64,000 bases of DNA from Lentisphaeria bacterium (GCA_024405215.1 JAKSPB010000014.1:1-64000); one strand, 5' to 3'. Shown: positions 1 to 9,173, counted from the stretch's first letter. Notes: a model not told the origin generated them from the letters alone. Numbers and translations are program-made.

Positions 1-477
1 CAGTGCCCGGACTTCGACGGCGAGGAGGCGTGGGAATACCGCTGGGACGGCTGGAACCGCACACGCACCAACGACGCCGCGCCCTCGCGCCGTCCCAAGC
101 TGGGCTTCCAGTACAACGGCTGCATCGGCTACTGCAACCAGGCCATCGCCCAATACGGCATCCACGGCGTCAAATCCGGTTGGCACCGCTGCACGGAAAT
201 CCGCAACCCCTCCAGCTTCCTCCTGATGATGGACCGGTGCAACTGCGCGGGAAATGCCGGAAGCTGGACCGTCTGGTACAACATCACCCGCTTCATCGGC
301 TGCGACCTGGAGGAAGTGGAGGCGCAATACTGCCGGCATAACGGCTCCTGCAACCTCGCCTTCATCGACGGGCACGTGGGGACCTGCAACTGGGACGACC
401 TCCGCGACCTGGCCAACTCCGGCGACGGCGACACCGCGAAATTCGCCATGCAGCTGGGCGGCGACGGAAAGGACTGA
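1..477 (+). CDS. Pseudopilin, H-X9-DG type (C-terminal part)
   Basis: The gene enters from the left edge; frame 1 is open from base 1 to a TGA at 475-477, so about 158 C-terminal residues are visible and the start is outside. The key feature is HNGSCNLAFIDGHVG near residues 117-131 of the visible part: His, nine residues, then Asp-Gly. This is the H-X9-DG signature at the C-terminus of type II secretion/type IV pilin-like proteins abundant in Lentisphaerota and Planctomycetota. Many Cys, Trp and Asn residues in the middle part fit an exported globular pseudopilin head. Three complete relatives lie in this window (6280-6975, 39174-39998, 49110-49883), and the family assignment rests on them. 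The ligand or partner is unknown. No secretion ATPase or platform gene is nearby. Confidence 0.8.
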   Translation, partial: QCPDFDGEEAWEYRWDGWNRTRTNDAAPSRRPKLGFQYNGCIGYCNQAIAQYGIHGVKSGWHRCTEIRNPSSFLLMMDRCNCAGNAGSWTVWYNITRFIGCDLEEVEAQYCRHNGSCNLAFIDGHVGTCNWDDLRDLANSGDGDTAKFAMQLGGDGKD

Positions 478-503
478 CGCATCCGGCAACCCCATGCCCC
501 TCC

Positions 504-1979
504 ATGTCGTTCTTCTATGACGGCCATCCACGCCTGGCGTTCTTCTTCGCCAACCCGAATCACGAAGGCAGCCTCTATCTCATGGCGGCCTTCGTCTTTC
601 TGGCGGGCGCGGCATGGCTTCTGCGGCGGCGCCACGCCTGGCAGGTCGCCTGCGGGCTTTCCTGCGGGCTATGCGCCGCGGCATCGCTGCTCCTTCTGGC
701 GCTGACCTACTCCCGAGGGGCATACGTGGCCTTCTTCGCCCTCACCCTGGCAGGCGGCGCCTGCAGTCTCTGGCGGGAGCGCCGTCTCGACCCGCACGAA
801 CCCAAGTGGCGTTCGCTCCGGCACTTCTGGCTGCCGGCCGCATTCCTGCTGATGCTCCTTCTCCTCCCCGGCGGCGGGAAACGCATAGGAACCATGGCGT
901 CGCCACGGGAAGACCTCTCCATCGCAAACCGCCTCTACCTCTGGCGCGGCGGAACAGTGTATCTGGCGCACAACTGGCTTCGGGGACTGGAAACGCATTA
1001 CGGCCAGCCCGCCAGGGGATACACCGTCTGGCTGCAGCCCGTGGGAAAAAACGAGGCATACCGGACCTTCGTCTCCGATGTGCTGACCTCCGCGGTCTGC
1101 CATGGGCTGCCGCGCTATGGCCTCACGCTGGCGCTCCAGCTATGGGGATTCCTGGCGCTCTTTTCCCTTTGGCGGAAACGGGGCCGACCGGAGCTCCTCT
1201 GGCTTCTCTGCGCCCCCGCGTCGTTCCTGCTTTGCGGAGTCTTCAACACCTGCACCGACGAAGCCTTCCTGAGAATATGCTTCCTGTCATTGATGGCCGC
1301 CGTGTGGGGCATCGTCCTCTGGAGCACCCTCCGACAGAAGCACCCCAGTCTTCTCCGCCATGGGCTCTGTGCATTTGGCATGTCGGCGCTCTTTTGCGTG
1401 GCGCTCTTTTGCGCAGGCGTCCTTTCGGAACAGCTGATGCCCTACCGGCTCTATCCGCTGCCGAACGACTCACGGGAAATTCCTTCGAAAATCACCATGA
1501 CGCCGCGAAAAGTCACCGCCTGCCGCCGCGTGCTCTTCTTTGCCGACGCCCTGGATGGATATGCACGAACCCTCCTTCTTCCCCTGGCCTCCCAGGGCGT
1601 CCCCGTGGAGGCGATCCAATGCGAAGGCGGCGTGGACAGTCTGGAGGAAGTGCGCGACGAACTGACTGCCGATGGCCCCCTGAAAAATGCCGTGGTGGTA
1701 GCCTGCGGCCTCAATGCCCCAAACACTGTCTGCGCAGCGCTAGGCGCCCTCCCGCAGGCGCCGCAGAACTCCTCCGCCATCTTCTGCGGCCTGGAAATGA
1801 ACCATCCCCTTCCGGAACTGACCCCGCAACTGGACAAGCTGCCAATTCCCGCCTTCACCCTCCCCGCAGAGGCCGCAGACACTTTCCCGCCTTCCGAGGA
1901 AAACCAACTCCTTGACGCCACCACCCGGGAAGCCTTTGCGGCGGAGAAGTGGAAACGGGGTGGACGGAACGGACAATAA
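504..1979 (+). CDS. O-antigen-ligase-like membrane protein, N-terminally short
   Basis: This 491-residue protein has about six hydrophobic segments in its first 300 residues and a soluble C-terminal region of about 170 residues. It opens almost at once with NPNHEGSLYL, then LTYSRGAYVAFF and RLYLWRGGTVYLAHNWLRG. In Wzy_C/O-antigen ligase proteins the equivalent N-[RP]-NH, SRGA and RxxxW..G blocks come after four to six membrane helices, which are missing here because the upstream gene ends only 26 bases before. The usual HNxxLE motif is not seen. The C-terminal part has an alpha/beta look (RRVLFFADALDG, NAVVVACGLN), but I do not recognise it. It may act in glycan transfer, perhaps to the neighbouring pseudopilin, or be a truncated remnant; intact codon structure favours a functional gene. 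No clear ribosome binding site precedes the ATG. Confidence 0.6.
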   Translation: MSFFYDGHPRLAFFFANPNHEGSLYLMAAFVFLAGAAWLLRRRHAWQVACGLSCGLCAAASLLLLALTYSRGAYVAFFALTLAGGACSLWRERRLDPHEPKWRSLRHFWLPAAFLLMLLLLPGGGKRIGTMASPREDLSIANRLYLWRGGTVYLAHNWLRGLETHYGQPARGYTVWLQPVGKNEAYRTFVSDVLTSAVCHGLPRYGLTLALQLWGFLALFSLWRKRGRPELLWLLCAPASFLLCGVFNTCTDEAFLRICFLSLMAAVWGIVLWSTLRQKHPSLLRHGLCAFGMSALFCVALFCAGVLSEQLMPYRLYPLPNDSREIPSKITMTPRKVTACRRVLFFADALDGYARTLLLPLASQGVPVEAIQCEGGVDSLEEVRDELTADGPLKNAVVVACGLNAPNTVCAALGALPQAPQNSSAIFCGLEMNHPLPELTPQLDKLPIPAFTLPAEAADTFPPSEENQLLDATTREAFAAEKWKRGGRNGQ

Positions 1980-2069
1980 AAACTTATTTCTGCATTTCTG
2001 TCATAAATTGTCTTATTTTGGAATATAGTACGTCTGTAGTCAAGTCAACAAGGATTTCAGCAGAGAATT

Positions 2070-3944
2070 ATGAAAACGACAGAAAATCAGGACGAGCTTC
2101 AGGAACAGGCGCAGGAGCAGCAGCTACAGGAAACCGAAAGCACAGCCCCCATCGGCTTTGAGACCTTCGGCCTCTGCAGCGAATTGATGCGGGGCATCGT
2201 GGAGGCGGGATTCACAGAGCCTACCCCCATTCAGGCAAAGGCGATTCCCGAGGCCCTCAAAGGCCGTGATCTTCTGGGACAGGCCTTGACCGGCACAGGC
2301 AAGACGGCGGCCTTCGGCCTGCCCTCCATGGAACGCATCCGGGGTCAGGAAGGGCTGAACATGCTCATCCTGACGCCGACCCGTGAATTGGCGGCGCAGA
2401 TTTCCAACGAGCTTTTCAAACTCGGTCACTATACAGGCCTGAAGACGGCGGCCTTCACGGGCGGCCAAGCCTACCGCCGCCAGGAAGAACTCCTGCATCG
2501 TGGCGTCAACATCCTGGTCGCCACGCCGGGACGACTCATCGACCTGATGGACTCCGGCCACTTCGAAGGCGTGAACCCCTCCGTCATCGTAGTGGACGAG
2601 GCGGACGAAATGCTGGACATGGGCTTCATTGACGACGTCAAGAAAATCTTCGACGCCTTCCCCGACCCGCGCCAAACCATGCTCTTCTCCGCCACCATGC
2701 CCAAGCAGGTAGAGGCGCTGGCAAAGAAAATCCTCAACGACCCCATGAAACTGGAGACCGACCAGCCCGAAATCGCCAACAACGACATCGAGCAGAGTTT
2801 CTTCGTCATTGAGGATTATGAGCGCGCCAACGCCACCATCCGCCTGATCGAGGCGGAGGAAGTGACCAAGGCCATCATCTTCTGCCGCACCCGCGAGGAG
2901 ACCGACTCCCTGAACATCCTGCTGGGAGGCCGCGGATACAATGTCAACTGCCTCCACGGCGACATGGAGCAGGCTGCTCGCTCCCGCGTCATGGCGGCCT
3001 TCCGCCGCGGCGATTTCGACATCATGGTGGCAACGGACGTTGCCGCACGCGGACTGGATGTGGAGGACGTCTCCCACGTTTTCAACTACCACCTGCCCTT
3101 TGACAGCCGTTCGTATGTCCACCGCATCGGACGCACGGGCCGTGCCGGAAAAACGGGCAAGGCCATCACCCTGGTAACTCCCCGCGAACTGCGCCAGCTG
3201 GAATCCATCCGACGCTCCGTGGGCGCAAAACTCTCCCTAGGGCACATCCCCAGCCGCGACGCCGTCAATGCGCAGCGTCTGGAGAAGCTCCTTGCGGGAT
3301 TGTTCGCCGCGACGCTGGACACGGAGCTCTACAACAAAATCTGCGCCATGATCGCCACCCAGGACCAGGATCCTGCCGTCCTCTTCACGAAAATGGTCTC
3401 AAGACAGCTGGCGCTCACTGCCGACCAGGGCCCGGAGAACATCGGCGTCCCTGCTGAAAAGCTGGAGCGACTGATGAATCCCCAGCGTTCCTATCGCAAC
3501 CGCAGCCGCTATGCCCAGCGCGCGCTCTTCCGCGAGGAACGCGGGAACAGGGACGACGCCAGCGAGCCTGGCGACGGCGAACACCACGGTCGCACCCCCT
3601 ACCCCGGCTGGCGGCGTGGCAAAGACGACGACGGTGACACGGAAGCAGGTTCCAAGCCACGGCGTCAGCACGACCAAGGGGAGCGTCCATTCCGCAAGGA
3701 GCGCAGAGAGCGCGGGGACTTCGAGGAGCGTCCGTTCCGCAAGGAGCGCAGAGAGCGCGGGGACCATTTTGGCAAATCCGACCACGAGCGGAAACACGCT
3801 GACCGCAAGCGCAAGGACTTCGACGAGAAGCCGAAGAAGAAAATCGCCAAGGAGCCGCCCGCGCCGCGCCTGAATCCAGATGGAACGCCCATGCTGAACC
3901 GCAAGCAGCGCCGTGCCCTGAAATTCGGCACGCCCCAGGCATGA
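2070..3944 (+). CDS. DEAD-box ATP-dependent RNA helicase
   Basis: All DEAD-box motifs are present in order: the Q motif around residues 29-48 (EPTPIQ), motif I TGTGKT near 74-79, PTRELA, TPGR, DEAD near 176-179, SAT near 208, IFCRT, ATDVAARGLD and HRIGRTGRAG near 350. The helicase core occupies about residues 25-385. It is followed by a helical region and a basic, Arg/Glu/Asp-rich tail of about 130 residues containing a tandem repeat (3681-3764), like the RNA-binding tails of CsdA/RhlE proteins. The protein should unwind RNA duplexes in cold adaptation, ribosome assembly or mRNA decay; which one cannot be told from sequence. The 90-base AT-rich stretch upstream is a likely promoter region, and a separate transcription unit is plausible. 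Length of 624 residues suits CsdA-like helicases. Confidence 0.95.
   Translation: MKTTENQDELQEQAQEQQLQETESTAPIGFETFGLCSELMRGIVEAGFTEPTPIQAKAIPEALKGRDLLGQALTGTGKTAAFGLPSMERIRGQEGLNMLILTPTRELAAQISNELFKLGHYTGLKTAAFTGGQAYRRQEELLHRGVNILVATPGRLIDLMDSGHFEGVNPSVIVVDEADEMLDMGFIDDVKKIFDAFPDPRQTMLFSATMPKQVEALAKKILNDPMKLETDQPEIANNDIEQSFFVIEDYERANATIRLIEAEEVTKAIIFCRTREETDSLNILLGGRGYNVNCLHGDMEQAARSRVMAAFRRGDFDIMVATDVAARGLDVEDVSHVFNYHLPFDSRSYVHRIGRTGRAGKTGKAITLVTPRELRQLESIRRSVGAKLSLGHIPSRDAVNAQRLEKLLAGLFAATLDTELYNKICAMIATQDQDPAVLFTKMVSRQLALTADQGPENIGVPAEKLERLMNPQRSYRNRSRYAQRALFREERGNRDDASEPGDGEHHGRTPYPGWRRGKDDDGDTEAGSKPRRQHDQGERPFRKERRERGDFEERPFRKERRERGDHFGKSDHERKHADRKRKDFDEKPKKKIAKEPPAPRLNPDGTPMLNRKQRRALKFGTPQA
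3681..3764 (+). repeat. Tandem repeat in DEAD-box helicase tail
   Basis: Two 39-base copies (3681-3719 and 3726-3764) start GAGCGTCC and differ by one base. They are separated by TTCGAG and encode a duplicated ERPFRKERRERGD block in the basic tail. In-frame duplication extends the RNA-binding tail without breaking the gene. Confidence 0.85.
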
Positions 3945-3991
3945 TCGATTAACGAATCGACCACGAACGACAGGACAGAAGGAAACGACAG

Positions 3992-5386
3992 ATGAAATTA
4001 TCTGACCTCAAGGAAATTCTTTCCGACTATCTGCTGGATGCGTCGTCGGGAGAACTCCCCCTGTTCGCCTCCGCGGCGGATTCCCGGGAAGTCAGACCTG
4101 GCGCCCTCGTCTGCGCCGTGCACGGCGCAGTCACCGACGGCAACCGTTTCGTGGACAAGGCAATCGCCGCAGGCGCCAGCGCAGTGCTGTCGGATGATCC
4201 CTCGCTGGCCAGTAGCGTCCCCGTCCTGCACGTCCGTCCCAACACAGGCTACCAGGCCGTGGCCCGCGTAGCGGAAGCCTTCGCCGGCTATCCTGCGCGG
4301 GCATTGCGTCTCGTGGGCATCACCGGCACCTGCGGCAAGACCACCACAGCCTTCCTGACAAAAGAAATTCTACGGGACGCAGGCGTAAAAACCGGCATGA
4401 TCGGCACTGTGGTCTATGATGTAGGAGGCGGCAAGGAACTTCCCGCCGACCGCACTACCCCTACGCCTTTTCTCCTGCAGGACCTCTTCCGCCAAATGGT
4501 GAAAAACGGCGTCCACACCGTCGTCATGGAATGTTCCAGCGCGGCGCTGGACCAAGAACGCACCGGCAGCGTCCGCTTCGCCGCCGCGGCCTTCACCAAT
4601 TTCTCCCGTGACCACCTGGACTACCATGGAACCATGGATGCCTATCTGTCAGCCAAGAAGAAGCTCTTCTTCCAATGCCTGACGGCTGATGCCGCGACCG
4701 TGGTGAATCTGGACGACGACGCCGGCGCGGAACTGGCGCGGGAACTCTCCGGCAAACGCCCCATCCTGGGCTTCTCCCTTAAGAATGGCACCCCGCCCTG
4801 GAACACCGCTCTGCCTGGCGCCTTCAACCAATACAATGCCACCTGCGCGGGATTGCTGGCAAGATCCTTAGGCGTTCCAGAAGAAATTATTGCAGGGACC
4901 CTGGCAAAGACAACCGGTGCGCCTGGGCGTCTCCAACGTTTTGTCTGCCCCAACGGCGCCACGGCTTTTGTGGACTACGCCCACACCCCCGAGGAAATCA
5001 CCTGCGCATTGGATGCCCTGCGTCCTGAATGTCCTGGACGACTGGGAATCCTCTTTGGCTGCGGCGGTGACCGCGACCGCGGCAAACGGCCCATGATGGC
5101 TGCGGCCGCCGCGGCGGCGGACTTCGTCTGGCTGACCAGCGACAACCCCCGTACGGAAGACCCGCTGGCCATCATCGCCGACGCCAGGGCCGGCATTCCC
5201 GAAGGCTGCCTTCTGCGTATTGAGCCCGACCGCAGAAAAGCCATTCTAGCTGCCGTGGCGGAATGCAACCCGGGCGACTGGCTTCTCGTGGCAGGCAAAG
5301 GGCATGAAGGCTACCAGGAAATCAACCACGTGAAGATTCCCGGCTCCGACTGGGACGTTCTTCAGACGCTGAAGAACACGCGGTAG
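3992..5386 (+). CDS. murE: UDP-MurNAc-tripeptide synthetase (MurE, meso-DAP type)
   Basis: This ATP-dependent cytoplasmic Mur ligase adds the third stem-peptide residue to UDP-MurNAc-L-Ala-D-Glu. The three Mur domains are visible: an N-terminal UDP-binding domain (residues 1-95, with the SADSREV motif), a central ATPase domain with the P-loop GTCGKTTT near 112-119, and a C-terminal domain. The DNPR motif at residues 384-387 is the known mark of enzymes that use meso-diaminopimelate rather than lysine, so the wall is DAP-type. The length of 464 residues is a little short for the family (about 490). The GKGHEGYQ segment near the C-terminus is also typical. The following methyltransferase starts 3 bases after the stop, so the two are probably cotranscribed. 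Other mur genes are not adjacent, unlike the usual dcw cluster. Confidence 0.95.
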   Translation: MKLSDLKEILSDYLLDASSGELPLFASAADSREVRPGALVCAVHGAVTDGNRFVDKAIAAGASAVLSDDPSLASSVPVLHVRPNTGYQAVARVAEAFAGYPARALRLVGITGTCGKTTTAFLTKEILRDAGVKTGMIGTVVYDVGGGKELPADRTTPTPFLLQDLFRQMVKNGVHTVVMECSSAALDQERTGSVRFAAAAFTNFSRDHLDYHGTMDAYLSAKKKLFFQCLTADAATVVNLDDDAGAELARELSGKRPILGFSLKNGTPPWNTALPGAFNQYNATCAGLLARSLGVPEEIIAGTLAKTTGAPGRLQRFVCPNGATAFVDYAHTPEEITCALDALRPECPGRLGILFGCGGDRDRGKRPMMAAAAAAADFVWLTSDNPRTEDPLAIIADARAGIPEGCLLRIEPDRRKAILAAVAECNPGDWLLVAGKGHEGYQEINHVKIPGSDWDVLQTLKNTR

Positions 5387-5389
5387 CGT

Positions 5390-6274
5390 ATGGCAGACGA
5401 CGAAGTCCTTGCACAACGTCTGGCACGTCACAACCGTCGCTGGGGAGCCGCGCTGGAGAACTGGTATCGCCATGCGGCCGTGGCTTGGACACCGGGGATG
5501 ATCGTGGACCATGAGCTGCGAATACGCTTCGACACCTTCTTTCCCTGGACGGAATTCTCTCATTCCCTGCGCTCACTGGCACAAGCTTTCCTGCCATCGC
5601 CGGCATGGACGCCGCGGCTATTGGAAGAATCTGCCGTGGAAACCGCTCTGGATTTCTGGGAAGAAGTCGGGGATTTCTGCGGTCGCGCCACCTTTCGGCA
5701 AGAAGAGCTCCTTCCCTTTTTCTGTGCCTGCGCGGATCCGCCGCGCTTCGGCACACGGGCAGGACGATATCCGGACCAGCTCTCCTCGCTCCCCCGGGCG
5801 GATGCTCTCCTGGACCTGGGATGCGGAATCGGGCTAGGCACATTGGAAGCCGCACGGCAATGCAAGGCCACGCATGTTGTCGGCGTAACCCTGGAGCCCC
5901 TGGAGGCCTGGATGGCCAACCGGCGCACCCTTCCCCACGACGCCCTACGCCAACAAGAATTCCGGCGTTTCCAGGATATTCCAGCGGAATTTCTGGCAGG
6001 CGAAGCCACATCGTACCGGGGGAAAGAGCGTTTCGCCCTGATTCTCTGCAATGGCCTGGCCGGTGGACGTTTCCTGAAGCGCCGCGAGCAATTCCTTGAA
6101 TTATTGAAGACCTTCGACACGAATCTCCAGGTCGGCGGCATGGTCGCATTGGCCAATTCCTTCCATCCCGGCTACCGGAAATCCACCGAGGAATTCCTGC
6201 AGACCGCAGCCGAACTCGGCTGGACTGTCTCAGGCAACTGGCGAAATTCCCGGTTGCAAAGGCAGCGCCTGTAG
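5390..6274 (+). CDS. Class I SAM-dependent methyltransferase, substrate unknown
   Basis: The C-terminal two thirds carry a Rossmann methyltransferase fold. Motif I is DALLDLGCGIGLGTLEAA near residues 137-154, followed by THVVGVTLEPL, whose acidic residue binds the SAM ribose, and by FALILCNGLAGG, a plausible motif IV strand. The first 130 residues are aromatic-rich (WY, FFPW, FW) and resemble no substrate domain I can name. It begins 3 bases downstream of murE, so translation coupling is likely. A role in cell-wall or lipid modification would be guesswork. The stop lies 5 bases from the end of the convergent pseudopilin gene. Confidence 0.7.
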   Translation: MADDEVLAQRLARHNRRWGAALENWYRHAAVAWTPGMIVDHELRIRFDTFFPWTEFSHSLRSLAQAFLPSPAWTPRLLEESAVETALDFWEEVGDFCGRATFRQEELLPFFCACADPPRFGTRAGRYPDQLSSLPRADALLDLGCGIGLGTLEAARQCKATHVVGVTLEPLEAWMANRRTLPHDALRQQEFRRFQDIPAEFLAGEATSYRGKERFALILCNGLAGGRFLKRREQFLELLKTFDTNLQVGGMVALANSFHPGYRKSTEEFLQTAAELGWTVSGNWRNSRLQRQRL

Positions 6275-6279
6275 GCCCA

Positions 6280-6975
6280 TCACCGTCCAGGAAAAGGAAC
6301 GACCCCTCGTTCCAGCGCTCCTCCCTCCCACTGGATGCACCAGGGTGCATCGTTAGACTTGCAGGGCGCGGCGAGGAATTCCTCCAGGTCCCGGCTCCCG
6401 ACATGGCCGTCCACAAAAGCGATGTTGACCGATCCATTATGCCGATTGGCCCCCTCCGCCTGGGAATCCCAGTCCAAGTCCAGTTCCTCCATGAGATTTT
6501 CCCAGGTATTGGCGCCATAGACGAGACAGGGATCCCCGGAATCACAGAGCAGATAGGAAAGGGAGGGTTTCCGAATGGCCGTGACCAACGGCCCCCGGTT
6601 CCCCTGGGTCCCGTCGTAGTTCCACGCATACGAACCGTCGTATTTATGAAGGCCGTCCTTCGTCGCCTCCGGTTCCTTGCCGTTCGACGCCGGGCAGAGC
6701 AGCAACCGCGTGTCATGATAGTACGGATAGCTCCACCAGCCCCAGTTCGTCCCTGGATGCTCCGAGGCAGGCGCAGCCGTCACATACGGAGGAAGACGCC
6801 CGCGCCATTCGTCCGAGTACTGCAGCATCGCCAATCCCAGCTCTCGCAGCTGGGCAATGCACTGGACCTGGCGTGCCTTCTCCTTGGCTTTAGACGCCGC
6901 AGGCAGGAGCAGCCCCGAAAGCAAGGCGACGATTGCCACGACGACAAGCAACTCAATCAATGTGAAGTTTCGCAT
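6280..6975 (-). CDS. Pseudopilin, H-X9-DG type
   Basis: The chosen start at 6975 gives [19 protein letters not shown], and it is preceded by an excellent Shine-Dalgarno (AAGGAGG on the minus strand, 6 bases from ATG). The in-frame ATG at 7065 lacks such a site and would put residues before the prepilin motif. The N-terminus is the hydrophobic prepilin helix cleaved by a type IV prepilin peptidase, with Glu at the conserved +5 position. The helix runs into [11 protein letters not shown] and then a globular head. [15 protein letters not shown] near residue 185 is the H-X9-DG motif. The predicted 231-residue protein is membrane-anchored and exported. It is monocistronic and convergent with the methyltransferase gene. 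Confidence 0.88.
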   Translation of the reverse strand: MRNFTLIELLVVVAIVALLSGLLLPAASKAKEKARQVQCIAQLRELGLAMLQYSDEWRGRLPPYVTAAPASEHPGTNWGWWSYPYYHDTRLLLCPASNGKEPEATKDGLHKYDGSYAWNYDGTQGNRGPLVTAIRKPSLSYLLCDSGDPCLVYGANTWENLMEELDLDWDSQAEGANRHNGSVNIAFVDGHVGSRDLEEFLAAPCKSNDAPWCIQWEGGALERGVVPFPGR

Positions 6976-7378
6976 GTTTACCTCCTTGATTCGATTGTCT
7001 TCGACGCCTTCCCAAGCAGCGTCTCTGGGCAAAGCATAACGCGAAGAAACGGCATTGCAAATCACAACACAAAGAATCGCAAATAGTTATAGATTTCTCA
7101 AAATTCAATGGAAAGACCGCGAAAAACATAACTTTCCCCTTCCTCGCAGAAGATTTTCTCAAGCATCTCGCCGATTGCCCACAAGCCTCGAGACTTTCCT
7201 CCTTTTCTCTCTCTTTTCCTAAAACTTCATCCGCAAAGGCCGAAACTTTCACGACAGAACAAGACAAATCCATAAAAAAATTGGAAATCTTAAAAGGTAT
7301 GCTATATTACTTAGATTACGGTTTTTACTTGAACTTTGGTTTCTACCCTAATACCCACACACAAAAACTAGAAAAAAG
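6976..7378. other. Divergent intergenic region
   Basis: These 403 bases separate the minus-strand pseudopilin from the plus-strand secreted-protein/beta-barrel pair. They hold the pseudopilin Shine-Dalgarno (about 6976-6987), an AT-rich stretch near 7060-7150, and a good plus-strand promoter at 7281-7308. I see no RNA gene or coding ORF in it. Confidence 0.5.
7281..7308 (+). promoter_or_regulatory. Putative sigma-70-type promoter for 7379 gene
   Basis: TTGGAA (7281-7286), 16-base spacer, TATATT (7303-7308). It lies about 70 bases upstream of the small secreted protein gene. The strong codon bias of the two genes that follow suggests high expression from this site. Confidence 0.5.
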
Positions 7379-7837
7379 ATGAAAAGCACTGTCCTCAAAC
7401 TGTTTGCCGTGCTCGCTTTCGTGAGCTTCATGGCCTACGCCCAGGAAACGACTGCTGCAGCAGCCGTTGAAAATGCCGTCGCCGAGACTGTCGCCAGCTT
7501 GGCCGACATGACCGATGCCGAGTTGGTCAACCACCTGACCTCCCTGGCTCCTGCCGATTTCGCCGCCACCGTGAGTGACGCAGCCTACAACGGCAACGGC
7601 CTCCTGGCCCGTCGCGTCATCAACGCCGCCAACCAGGTCCTGGCCGCAGCGTCCGAAGAGACCGCCAACGCCATCGTTGACGCCATCAACAATCTCCATG
7701 GCAACATCGTGGTGCAGAATGGCATCATCAAGGCTCTTCCCAAGAAGTACAATGATGTCCTGAAGGACTTCATGCCCGTCAGCCACATCAGCCTGCCTGC
7801 TGCTAATCCCACCTACAGCAAGCCCGCTCACCGGTAG
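7379..7837 (+). CDS. Small secreted protein of unknown function
   Basis: This 152-residue protein begins with a typical signal peptide (MKSTVLKLFAVLAFVSFMAYAQ, cut after AYA near residue 21). The mature part is Ala-rich and predicted mostly helical (AVENAVAETVASLADMT, EETANAIVDAINNLHGN). It has no Cys and no known domain that I recognise. Codon use is strongly biased towards C-ending codons, like the beta-barrel gene that starts 45 bases downstream, so the pair is probably an abundantly expressed operon. Its place beside a polysaccharide-export barrel and OPX gene suggests an envelope or matrix role, but that is only context. Confidence 0.7.
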   Translation: MKSTVLKLFAVLAFVSFMAYAQETTAAAAVENAVAETVASLADMTDAELVNHLTSLAPADFAATVSDAAYNGNGLLARRVINAANQVLAAASEETANAIVDAINNLHGNIVVQNGIIKALPKKYNDVLKDFMPVSHISLPAANPTYSKPAHR

Positions 7838-7882
7838 TTTTTCCTTTTGCAACATTCACTCTTTATCTTTGAAGATAAAAAA

Positions 7883-9103
7883 ATGAAAAAGTATCTCTTT
7901 TCCAGCATTTTGTCTGCATGCCTGCTCTTCGCCGGCGCCAGCCTGAGCGCAGAAGAAGAAGTCAGCACCCTGCAGCAGTTCATGGAAGTCGCCAATGTGG
8001 TTGTCATTGACGCCCTTCACCTGAGCGCCACCCAGGAAGTCGGTTACGATGACAACGTCGACGAGACCGCTCGTTCCCATCGTTCCGGCTCTTGGTTCAC
8101 CAAGACCCGCGTCGACGGCGACATCACCCGTTCCCGTGACAACACCTCTTATGGCCTGGAAATGGGTCTCGCCTACGAGCACTACTTCCACAAGGGCAAG
8201 AACGACGACACCCGTGACTTCAGCTACTACCTGACCCCTGTCCTGAACGGCTCCTACAAGCTCGGCCGCAACACCCTGATGGTGCACCTGACCAGCAAGT
8301 ACGAGCGCCAGGAGCTCGATCGTAGCCAGCGCACCAACACGATGGTCGCCGTCAATGGCATCCGCCTTGGCTGGTCCACCCAGCTGACCGGCAAGACCGT
8401 CCTGGCCGCCACAGCTGACTACAAGAACACCCACTACTCCAAGAATGCCTACTCCGGCTACAACAAGCAGGTCTACGGCATCCGTTTCAACCCCTACTGG
8501 AACTTCTCTGCTCGCACCCGCTTTGGTGCTGTCGCCGGTGTCGAGCGCACCAGCTACAATCATCCCGGCCGCATTCATGACAACATGAACCGCTTCAACT
8601 TCGGTGCCTACACCAACTACATCCTGAGCAGCCGCACCACTGTCTTTGCGGAGGCCGGCGCAGAAAAGACTGCCTACTCCAAGCACAGCGTCTCCCACAA
8701 GAACTACGACAAGGGCTATGACATGTACTTCAAGGCCGGCACCACTTATGTCGCCACCGAAGACCTGACCCTCAAGTTCCAGCTGGGCAAGAGCAAGGAA
8801 GACTCCTGGTGCTCCGGCGCCCGCGGCGGTCGCGTGGAATACAAGGCCGACGCCAGCGCCATCTGGAAGCTGACCGGCAAGCTGACCATGACCAACAGCC
8901 TTGGCTTTGTCTACGCAGATGAAAAGACCACCAATGGCGATGTCAACGAGTACGTTTACGGTCTCCGCTTCGCCTATCAGCTCCGTGAGAACATGATGCT
9001 CATGGCTGCCTGGAAGCTCCGCATCAATGACTACGAGCATCGCGACTCCGACAACTATGTCGACAACGAGTATCGCCTCGGCCTGACCTGGAACATCAAA
9101 TAA
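7883..9103 (+). CDS. Outer-membrane beta-barrel protein (BBP2_2-like)
   Basis: The start at 7883 gives MKKYLFSSILSACLLFAGASLSAEE, a clean signal peptide; an upstream ATG at 7847 would add 12 residues before it and is rejected. The 382-residue mature protein is built of alternating polar/hydrophobic strands rich in Tyr and Thr. It opens with LHLSATQEVGYDDNVDE and ends YRLGLTWNIK, a terminal strand as expected for outer-membrane barrels. The YDDN segment after the first strand is typical of the BBP2_2 barrels found with Wzx/Wzy polysaccharide systems. The gene lies 0.4 kb before an OPX protein that lacks its own outer-membrane segment, so it may be the export pore. The family call is by eye and needs a profile search. 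Confidence 0.72.
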   Translation: MKKYLFSSILSACLLFAGASLSAEEEVSTLQQFMEVANVVVIDALHLSATQEVGYDDNVDETARSHRSGSWFTKTRVDGDITRSRDNTSYGLEMGLAYEHYFHKGKNDDTRDFSYYLTPVLNGSYKLGRNTLMVHLTSKYERQELDRSQRTNTMVAVNGIRLGWSTQLTGKTVLAATADYKNTHYSKNAYSGYNKQVYGIRFNPYWNFSARTRFGAVAGVERTSYNHPGRIHDNMNRFNFGAYTNYILSSRTTVFAEAGAEKTAYSKHSVSHKNYDKGYDMYFKAGTTYVATEDLTLKFQLGKSKEDSWCSGARGGRVEYKADASAIWKLTGKLTMTNSLGFVYADEKTTNGDVNEYVYGLRFAYQLRENMMLMAAWKLRINDYEHRDSDNYVDNEYRLGLTWNIK

Positions 9104-9126
9104 CCGATTCTCCAGGAAAACCGCGA

Positions 9127-9173
9127 AAACCCGCGTTGTGCTGTCCCAAGGATACCGCAACGTGGGTTTTTCT
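9127..9173 (+). terminator. Intrinsic terminator after beta-barrel gene
   Basis: A 12-base stem (AAACCCGCGTTG at 9127-9138 with CAACGTGGGTTT at 9158-9169, one G-U pair) is followed by a T-rich tail. It ends the 7379-9103 unit, so the export genes downstream need their own promoter. Confidence 0.85.
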
